In this document: piece by piece, positions 56,065-64,000 of the stretch
Layout of the letters: each line of letters starts with the position of its first letter
Numbering within the stretch: position 1 is the stretch's first letter
Source: Protea cynaroides
Lineage: Eukaryota > Streptophyta > Magnoliopsida > Proteales > Proteaceae
Reading direction: 5' to 3'
DNA length: 64,000 bases
NCBI GenBank assembly: GCA_028583415.1
Contig: CM053266.1
Span: 83,210,149-83,274,148 of the forward strand
The notes under the pieces: model-generated
Databases searched by the model: none
Seen by the model: the letters and a program-made list of their open reading frames with translations, nothing else
What the model was told of the DNA's origin: nothing
Made by a program: the position numbers and the translations under genes

Positions 56065-57720
56065 AAGAAAATGGACTTGCATATATATTGTAAGTTTAAA
56101 TTATCTTATGTGTATGTTTGCATTATATCACACATATTAGAGAACATATAATGATCAAACACCTCATGATGCCTGTTATGGCGGGTCAGTTCTATGAATT
56201 GGCATGAAAAAGTGAAAGCTAGTCTAGGAATGTTTAACCTAGTACTCAGCGGAGATTCTATTTTGATCTTTAGGAATATTCAATCCCTAAGATCAGGTAA
56301 AAGAAAATTTAAATAAGGAACATTGAAAATAGATGTTCAAAGTGAAATCCAAAGAAATTTTGGTCTTTAAAATGGGTGGAGAGATGTTGTATTCTCAAGG
56401 TTGTCTGTACCAGTTTTGATGGTATAGGATGATAATGGTGTGTGAGGAATAATGGTGTGTGAGGAAACACAGGTTAGAGCTATTAGCCATCACTAATAAG
56501 CTCTGAGATATGTGAATCTCTATAGGTAACTCATTGGAATATTATAGATGATTCACTTGACTTTCACTTCCTCACCTGAACTGCAAAGTTAGATCCTGGT
56601 GACCCATAAACCCAGTGGACAGAAGATGAGTTGATTTTCTTTACACTAAGAAAGAAATTTCAAAGAAAAGAGAAAGGAAGGAATGCAAATGTCATGATGT
56701 GTGAGCCATACTCTGACAAATGCAGTAAGTGAAATGTAGGGTCTTATAGAAAGAAAAACAAATTTTCAAGGAACAGTAAGAAACTTCTGACAAGGAAAAT
56801 GATTTTATGGAACTACAGGAACTCAGAAGAAACATGTGGAAAAGATTATAACTGGAAGAAAAGTAGGATCATGAAACTTTCGAGTAAGAAGGTAATGGAG
56901 ATTGGAGACTTAAGTAATAGAAGTAATCCAAGCCTATTAAATGTAGCAAAAACCTTTATTTACTCTCTATAGTTTACTTGGCTATAGAAGTTAGACAGTA
57001 TATCCTAATTCCATCCTTAGCATAGACATTTAGGACTCTTATCTAATGAAAGACTGTAAAAAGATTGTAAAGAATAGAATTCTGAAAACCCCTAAAGTTA
57101 ATGACTTGTTTACTTGTAAGGATGTTTAAAGGGAAAATATTTTTTATTAAAGGATTAAAGACTGTTGGATCTGAAGGAGAATGTAAATTGTTAAGGTAGA
57201 TTGGGTGATATTGATATACTCCCAATAATTTTAGCCAAATGTTTACAAGTGCTAAAACTTATGACTTAGCATCATGTGGATGAGACTCAATAACAAAAGA
57301 GTGACAAATAGATGTGATCAAGAGAACTCGAAAGTGTATTAGCTCATTTAGAGTGATCAATTCTGCCGCCTATAGTATTAATAGGGTGTCATGTAAGTTG
57401 TTTTCAGTTCAAGTTATCTTCTTGATTGGAACTGTAAAAGTAACGTATTTTCATAACACTCGTGGGAGAATGATTATTTTAGGACATTAAGTTATCATTT
57501 TTGGGATATCCTCTAATATCTAAAGGATTCAACAAGATTCATTGGTGATGTTGGTTAGCAGTCACATCCAAGAAACATAAGTTTAATGAAATCACATGGT
57601 AATTGTTGTGGAACAATTAGTTGAGGTATCAAAAGTATTATTAGAGTGTAATGAGATAATTATTGAAATTATCTTCATTCAGGTTGATGCATAGCCAAAA
57701 TACCAGAGCTAGATAAGGCA

Positions 57721-59340
57721 ATGAGGAGATATAATAGACTATGTAGATCTGTGATTTCATCACAAGTTATACCTCAAAATAGATATTTTGGCATTGGACA
57801 AGATAAAGATCTCAATAGTTTTAAGCAAGTTGTCAATAATGAAATTATTTTTGAATGGTTACCAGTCATAATTGATGTATCGTTATTTATGAACATCAAT
57901 GAGATTTGGGATTTCATGCCGATTTTATGCTCTTTTCATGAGCGGTGTACTCATAGGCTCAAATGGATATGTAAGAAAATGTGTGATTCCAGTGGGAGAA
58001 TTGATTGCTACAAAGTAAAACTTGTAGCGAAGTGGAATCACACAAAGAGAATGAAAAGGAATCACACAAAGAGAATGAAAAATATAGACTTCAAATCTTT
58101 GAGGTCTTAGTTGTGCATTTTATTTTGGAGTTGCATCAGATAGATGTGAAGTTGCATCAGATAGATGTAAAGGTCGTTTTGATCAAAGAAAATCTGGAAG
58201 AAGGTGTTTATAGGCTTTACCCATAAGGTTTTGAGGTAAAGGAAAAAGAAAATCTATTTTGTAGACTTATAAAGTCAATATGTGGATTAAGCAAGCATCC
58301 AGGTAGTGGTACCTAAAGTTTTACCTGAAGTTTGACAGATTTGTATCTTCTTAACACTTTGTTGAGATTGTCATTGATCATTATGTATATATATAGAGGT
58401 CAGTGGGAGAGGATTCATTTCCTAGTCATATATGTTGATGGTTAATCACTGACCAGCAGTGACATGGTTTACCTGTTGAAACCATAGTTTCAATGTCTGA
58501 TAAATTCAAGATGAAGAATGTGTGAGTAAGTACCTTTGTACTTGACATTGAGTTTCCTCGTGACAGGAAAAATGAAACTCTGGGTTTGTCTCAAAGGGTA
58601 TACATTATTCATGTTCTTGAATGATTGAATGTACATGCATAACAGTTAAGTTGCAGATGCTTAAATCAGTAAATGAGACAAATTGATAGAGTTATGTTTA
58701 AGAAATGATGTTCAAAGAGAGCATCTGAAGTACAGAGCTTGGTGTATGCTCAAGATTATATTTATTCTCACATAGCCTTTGTTTAGAGTGTATTGAAACA
58801 TTTTTAGTTGGATACTGGTATAGCTCACTAAACAACGAGAATATAAAGATCATGCGGTACTTGCAGAGGACCAAAGAGTATCCACTCATTTGTGGCAGTA
58901 GTGACACTCTTGGCTATTGTGATGTAGTGTTTGATGATTGCATTGGTGGCATGAATCCCATCTCAGATTTATTGTTATGATGGTAGATGTATCCTTTGAG
59001 GAAAAATGTAAAGAAGTTTATCCATGCATCACCCTCTTGATAAGGTAAATTTTATAACTATATGTGAAACTAATAAGTAGCATATCTGGTTGAAGAGTTA
59101 TCTTTCAGACCTGGAAGGTTGTAAGTTTAACTTAGGCCTATTGAGATGTATTGTGACAGCGGTTTGGCTGTGTTGTTCTCAAATAATAATGTGAAATCTA
59201 GTAATTCAAAGCATAATAGAAATCGGATTTCAAATCTCTTTAGGTGAGAGAAAAAGGTCAAAGAATTTATATCATTGTAGAGCACATTCGTTAAACATCT
59301 TGATTGTAGATTCTCTGACGAAGGTTTTGTCAAGGGGAGT
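57721..59340 (+). pseudogene. pol: Element I pol remnant (copia RT and RNase H)
   Basis: Heavily broken. In order: a decayed RT entry (NEIWDFMPI...RLKWICKKMCDSSGRI, then YKVKLVAKW) at 57895-58035; LHQIDVKVVL and LEEGVYRLYP at 58140-58225, with a small internal repeat; GLSQRVYIIHVLE near 58580; RYLQRTKEYPLICGSSDTLGY near 58850-58920; and the RNase H end (MYCDSGLAVLFSNNN) near 59140-59200. The catalytic YVDD block is not recognisable. 56100-57720 should hold gag, protease and integrase but I cannot align it with confidence. Confidence 0.75.
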
Positions 59341-59551
59341 TTTCATGGGAATGTATGTTTAATATAGAAATGGTTAATTCATTAAATGTGCTTGGTTAGT
59401 GGGAGACTTTTCTCACATTGATAATGATTTATTTCATTATGTTTATTTACATTGCCTATAGTTTTGGCATGGATATTTATTACCATGGTTATTTTTATTT
59501 CAGCATTCATTTATTGCTATGTTGCATATTCATTGACATGTCATTGACAAA

Positions 59552-59815
59552 GGCGGTATTTAGCCAAATGAACAAGGCGGTATTAAGCCAAATGAACGGG
59601 GCGGTATTTAGCCATAGTTCACGGCGATGTGCCAAAATACGATATTGGCCAAAAGGGTATGTGGCGGTTTGCTACGGTCAATATCAAGGTTTATTGTCTC
59701 TGAGGTTTTATCAAGGCAATTAGTACAATATTAACCAAAAGGGTATGTGGCGGTTTGCTACGGTCAATATGAAGGTTTATTGCCTTTGAGGTTTTATCAA
59801 GGCAATTAGATCGAA
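59552..59815. repeat. Two sets of tandem repeats before the PPT of element I
   Basis: Three copies of a ~25-bp GGCGGTATTTAGCCAAATGAA unit (59552-59612), then two 86-bp units starting at 59649 and 59735 (AAAAGGGTATGTGGCGGTTT). Non-coding 3' region of element I. Confidence 0.9.
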
Positions 59816-60061
59816 GGTTATTCGATCTGGACCCACATGAAATAATATTTTCATGTATACATGTCTCTAGGCGATTCATATCATTAAGTAGACCCTTGTA
59901 TGTAGCTGACAGAAGGTAGTACACCAGATATGTTGGAGTATTTTCCGCTGTTGCTCGACATTGGTAGGCTTGATGAGTGGATCAAAGTTTGATGACGGTT
60001 TATTATGTAATAGGATTCCATGGCCACACTTTTCGACGGTGGTTTTGTAATTAATCTAGCC

Positions 60062-60508
60062 CAAGTGGGAGATTGTCAGATTCCTGATGTGTGGGCTTGA
60101 TCAATTACCTAACCAGTTGTTAAGTGGGAGTTCAATTACTGGTTTGACCGGTTCAGGTCTGGTTCATCCTTTGGTTAGAGACTACTAACCCGGTCCACTG
60201 TGGGAATGGTTCTGGATTAGGGATTGTATTATAAATACAATGGTTAGGGTCCCTGCAGCCATTGGTTTTATCTCTCTGTTGCTCCCATACGCACAGAGGC
60301 AAAAGGGATCCCAACGAGGCTGTAGAAGACTCTAATCGAAGCATTCAAGGTACAGGAAACGGTCGAAAATCAATCTACAGCAAAAATGGTATGTGTTCTA
60401 TCATCTCTTTTATTGCCCATTGTATTCTAGTTATCTGTGTGGTGGATTCGTTAGGGTTCATGGGAAATCCCATGGGAATAACTCTAACTTGCATTAAAAA
60501 TTCTTACA
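60062..60508 (+). repeat. PPT and 3' LTR of element I
   Basis: AAGTGGGAGAT at 60063-60073, the usual copia purine tract, abuts the LTR start TGTCAG at 60074. The LTR ends TTCTTACA at 60508 and is followed by GAGCC. Confidence 0.96.
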
Positions 60509-60513
60509 GAGCC

Positions 60514-61433
60514 TAGTAGGGCCCGAGCTATGATGTCCGATGATTGGTTTGATGATCGCCAGGGAAACTGTCCAAGGGAGACTGCTCTGACTGAGAAATC
60601 AGAAGCCCATTGAGGAAGGGATTTTTATCCCAGAATGGTTAGTAAAGATCACTGATAGTGGCATCTTTGATGCTTTAGTGGCTTGAGAACTCCTGCAAAG
60701 AATTTGTCTTCCTGAGGATCAAAAACAGGCTGCTTGTAGTTCCTTCAAAGGACTAAACGATGAGATTTCTTCATCACCCTATAGTGTAAGTTCTTCACTT
60801 GCGTATACATCCCGACATCTTCCTTTCAACTATTGATGCCTCTTTTGTTTGATCACAGCTCGTTACTTTCCTTCGTGAGGCTTCCATGAGATTTAAATTT
60901 CTGGAAGGCATGTTGTAGAAGCCAACAAGAAGTACAAGGATGAGGCTCTTGAGACAAAGTGGCTAACCTTACTATTGAAGATGAAGGAGGCTGTTCTCGC
61001 CCAAGGAAAGAACATGATAATGGATGAGATAAATGCTGCAAGGAAAAGAACTTTCAAAACCCTGAAGAGGGTGACTGGCTTAGAAAAAAGAAAGTGGAAT
61101 TAGAACAAGAGAGAGTGAGATTATTGGAGGAAAAAGCTATTGCACAGAAGGAGAAGTATGATTTGGTGATAATTTCATTCGCTTGAACAATTTTTCTATG
61201 GATCAATACAAGAGATCAAAAGATCTGAAGAACCTGATCCGTAAAGGAGACGAATTTGCTTCAATTCGCCAAGAGATTGTCGAAGCAACCTACAAGTAGA
61301 CATTTTGCCAACTACAAGACTTCGTAAGGTCCAAAGTCCCTGATTTTGATTTCTCTGTATTTGGGGAAGATCCAATTTCTCCAGAGTCTGAGGGCAATGC
61401 CCCAGCACGCTCACCTTCTGCACCTTCTTCTTA
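60514..61433 (+). pseudogene. J antisense gene 2, C-terminal part
   Basis: Resumes after element I. A predicted intron begins near 60787 (GTAAGTTC) and ends at GATCACAG near 60859. A coiled-coil region (KKKVELEQERVRLLEEKAIAQ, near 61090-61150) is followed by an end block (RQEIVEATYK, then DFVRSKVPDFDFSVFGEDP) that pairs with the end of gene 1. Stops and frameshifts throughout; the last frame ends near 61433. Confidence 0.6.
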
Positions 61434-61636
61434 AAGAGACTTCATTTTTTTTTTACTTTTTGTCATCATTGGTATGTGAATGTCTTGCAGAGATAGGAAA
61501 AACAAATAAAATTTTACAGTATCAATTGTTAGTTGAATTTTGGCCTTTTATGGCCTATTAATACTAAATATTTGACATCTCTATATTGCCTGCATTTGCT
61601 ATTTGTCTGAATGCCGAATCTCGAGGGTTGCAGTAA

Positions 61637-61670
<34 letters not shown>

Positions 61671-61973
61671 CCCCCGAGTTTGTGTTGAATGTACAAAGTA
61701 CTTTTTTTAATGCGAACTTTTGTTCGTAGTTGCTTTTTGAGCGAATTGCACTCCCTGTATCGATCGATTCTTGTGTAACAAAATGAGCAATATATGGTTA
61801 GATTTGAGACAAAAGAGATCAAATGTAAAATATATTTTACTCAAAAAATAACTGCTTTACATTATTGATAGAATTTTCAAAGATTTTTTATATGCCATGG
61901 CTTTATGATTGGTGTACCATTTAGTTTCTAGGATAATTCTATATGGCCCTTACCAGTTTGGTTGTAATTTGTC
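61434..61973. other. Spacer between J antisense gene 2 and pol
   Basis: AT-rich, with a (TA)n run at 61645-61669. This is where the convergent antisense gene and pol would end, so both 3' ends should lie here. No gene seen. Confidence 0.6.
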
Positions 61974-64000
61974 CTATTGGGAAGGTGAAGATAGAGATGC
62001 TCGTCGAAGAACAAGGTCCCCAACTTGAAATTGATGAGTTTTGACTTGCAACTTGTAGTATCTTGGTACGCTGTGTTGGTAGTTCAATATCTTCAGTGCT
62101 GCATTTTCTTGAACTTTTGGAAGCAAGTCAAGATTTGCACGCAGGTCTTCTAAGTTTGTTTCTTCATCATAGTTGAAAATACAATATGTTGGAAATGTAA
62201 TTTCTATTGGTACGACAGCTTCTGCTCTGTAGACCAACATGAAGGGAGTTTCTCCTGTAGCTGTGCTACTTGTTGTTTGATGTGACCATAAAATACTTGG
62301 TAATTCCTCGTACCATAATCCTTTCTTGTTCTTTGCAAATATTTTTACCAAGGAATGACCAAGTTCCTTATTTGCGGCTTCTGTCTATCCATTTGACTCT
62401 GGATGGTATACTGAAGTAAGTTGATGCTCTATGTTGAAGCCATCACAAAGAGCTTTGAATTGCCTTTCATTGGATGGAGGTCTACTGTCTGAGATGAACA
62501 CACGTGGAACCCAAAATCTATAAATGATGTTAAGTTTGATGAAGTTCTCTATGTACTCTACACCTGTAGAAGTTATTTCTTTAGCCTCAATCCACTTGAG
62601 AAGTAGTCTATTGCCACCAGCAAATAATTCTTTCCTGAACGAGATGATGAAAATGGACCAACAATATCCAATCCCAAAATTGTGAAAGGGAGTGACCTAT
62701 CATTTGACTGCAATTGTTCAGAAAGGTTGTGTGATAATTTTGCATGCTTCTGACATTGCACACAATCTTGTGCGAACTTCTAGCAATCTTTAACCATTGC
62801 TAGCCAGTAGTAACCTAGTCACAGTAATAGGTGACTTAGGGTTCTACCCCCCGAGTAATTGCCACATATTCTAGTGTGTACATCTTCAACGGCTATCTAG
62901 GCCTCCTCTGGGGTAAGACACCTCAGAAATAGCCTTATGAATGATTTCTTATAAGATTTCTTCAATCACCACATAATACTTAGACTTCTATAAAATACGT
63001 CTTCTTTCTCTTCGATCTTTTGGTAGGATTCCTTTAGTTAACTATGACGTGATAGGGTCTATCCAAGTCGTGGACCTATCCAGTTGTTGGATCTCAGGAT
63101 CTTCTTTTATACTTGAATTGGCTAACACATAAATGTAAACCGACTTATCCAACTCGGTTAAGTCTTCATTTTGTAATCGGGATAATGCATCTGCTTCAAC
63201 ATTATCATTTTTACCTATATTCTAAATTTCGTATTCATCAAAAACAGAGAGAGTTGACCTGACCTTTGCAAGATATAGTTGAAGATACTCCTGTTTAGCT
63301 TCATATTCCCTCGTTACTTGGTTTACGACGAGTTGTGAGTCGCTATAAATTTGAAGTCGATAAACCATTGAGCCTTTTGCAAGTCACAGACCAGCTAATA
63401 ATGCTTTATATTCCACAATATTATTTATAGCATTGAACCCAAATCTTAGCGCGATGCATACCTTAAAGTCCTCAGGACTTGTTAAAATTACTCCTGCTCT
63501 TAACTGCTAGGGGCTTGAAGATCCATCAACGTGCGATGCCCATTTCATTGAAGGTGTACTCTATGCTTTCATCATAGGCTGCTCCAAGATTTTCTCTTTC
63601 ATACTCTTATCGATTTCTATACTTTCTTCTATGGGCATTTCAAGAATAAAGTCAGCTAAAGTTTATGCTTTAATGTTGTCCTTAGTTCATAGTCAATTTC
63701 AAATTTGGTAAATTGAATTGCCCAATTCACTAGCCGACAAGATATGTCAGGTCATGCCAGTATCTTGTTCAAGGGCTTATCAGTTAGCATGACAATTGTA
63801 TGGGCCTGGAAGTATGGCCTTAATTTTCTAGCAGCAACTACCAAGGTAAGAGCTAATTTTTCTACTGGTTTGTACCTGGTTTCAGCATCAGGCAACACCT
63901 AGCAGATATAGTAGACTGGTCATTAATTTTTGTCGACTTCCTTCAATAGGATGGCACTGACTGCAACCGGTGAAGTCGCCAGGTAAAGTTGAAGTCATTC
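61974..64000 (-). pseudogene. pol: Element J pol: RNase H, second RNase H, integrase (Tat type)
   Basis: Minus strand, entering from the right edge. RT-linked RNase H block (VEKLALTLVVAARKLRPYF near 63860-63800). Second RNase H (HVDGSSSP...FGFNAINNIVEYKALLAGL...IYSDSQLVVNQV, about 63540-63320, then ADALSRLQNED near 63170). Integrase zinc finger (CGNYSGGRTL...CVQCQKHAKL, 62860-62740), core (LDIVGPF with LLVAIDYF; FISDSRPPSNERQF; VYHPESNG), and C-terminal GDLVLRRA near 62000. Two RNase H domains and this integrase style mark the Tat lineage. Stops and a frameshift near 62573 show it is dead. Confidence 0.85.

Larger units (their letters stand above)
53886..60508 (+). mobile_element. Element I: Ty1/copia element in J gene 2
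   Basis: LTRs of 434 bp (53886-54319) and 435 bp (60074-60508), differing at about a dozen sites (roughly 97% alike), with perfect duplications GAGCC (53881-53885, 60509-60513). Initiator-Met PBS and a PPT are present. The order of RT and RNase H remnants identifies Ty1/copia, yet the coding region is far more decayed than the LTRs. Confidence 0.95.
25239..64000 (-). mobile_element. Element J: Tat/Ogre-like Ty3/gypsy host element, heavily nested
   Basis: A minus-strand element that reaches the right edge. Evidence: pol at 61974-64000 with a second RNase H (a Tat-lineage hallmark) and a Tat-type integrase; plus-strand (antisense) genes between pol and the 3' LTR, as in several Tat families; and an LTR-like block with TATA and purine-rich start site at 25239-25965/38680-39004. 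Elements D, E, H and I with their target duplications sit inside it, and removing them restores continuity. The left boundary (TGTTGATG at 25239) and the PPT junction at 39004/39005 are inference. Confidence 0.6.

Overview
This window is repeat-dense plant nuclear DNA, most likely from an angiosperm with a large genome. Nearly everything is explained by nested LTR retrotransposons. The evidence is Ty3/gypsy and Ty1/copia polyprotein remnants, initiator-Met primer binding sites, polypurine tracts, TG...CA LTRs and matching 5-bp target duplications. I recognise no ordinary host gene, tRNA, rRNA or CRISPR array. All reading frames carry stops or frameshifts, so coding features are called as pseudogenes. 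All comparisons were made by eye.

Left block (1-21815, minus strand). Element A, a chromodomain-type Ty3/gypsy element (Tekay/Del-like), runs off the left edge. Its 5' LTR is split by element B (7239-19951, duplication TTCAC). B is split in its integrase by a truncated plus-strand LTR, C (10041-12110). A itself sits in what looks like an older LTR (20818-21815). 21816-25238 is low-information DNA with a 210-bp foldback and a probable hAT-like non-autonomous element.

Right block (25239-64000). A minus-strand Tat/Ogre-like Ty3/gypsy element, J, is the host. Its 3' LTR (25239-25965 plus 38680-39004) was opened by a complete plus-strand chromovirus, D (25971-38674, duplication AGACT). Inside J lie two tandem intron-containing genes antisense to its pol. 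They are interrupted by solo LTR E (40127-47773, duplication CAACC, itself carrying LTRs F and G), solo LTR H (48743-51086, duplication GGAAA) and copia element I (53886-60508, duplication GAGCC). J's pol (integrase, extra RNase H) fills 61974-64000 on the minus strand.

The most interesting signal is shared by the chromovirus-type elements A, B and D. Each has, between the 5' LTR and gag, a 420-450 codon gene on the opposite strand. It resembles the 'putative plant transposon protein' domain and has a ~440-bp 5'UTR intron ending 5 nt before its ATG. The LTRs of these families carry two clusters of short repeated motifs at fixed distances from the LTR start (about 115-275 and 730-960 bp). B and D carry a third cluster in the divergent control region between gag and the antisense gene. 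The motif has a common GGTCG core but a lineage-specific flank: ACC-GGTCG in A/B, TAG-GGTCG in D, TGT-GGTCG in H. This resembles a self-recognition system such as the VANC anti-silencing proteins of VANDAL transposons. That functional reading is inference. A second shared device is a small intron (69-83 bp) between gag and protease, which could set the Gag:Gag-Pol ratio by splicing.
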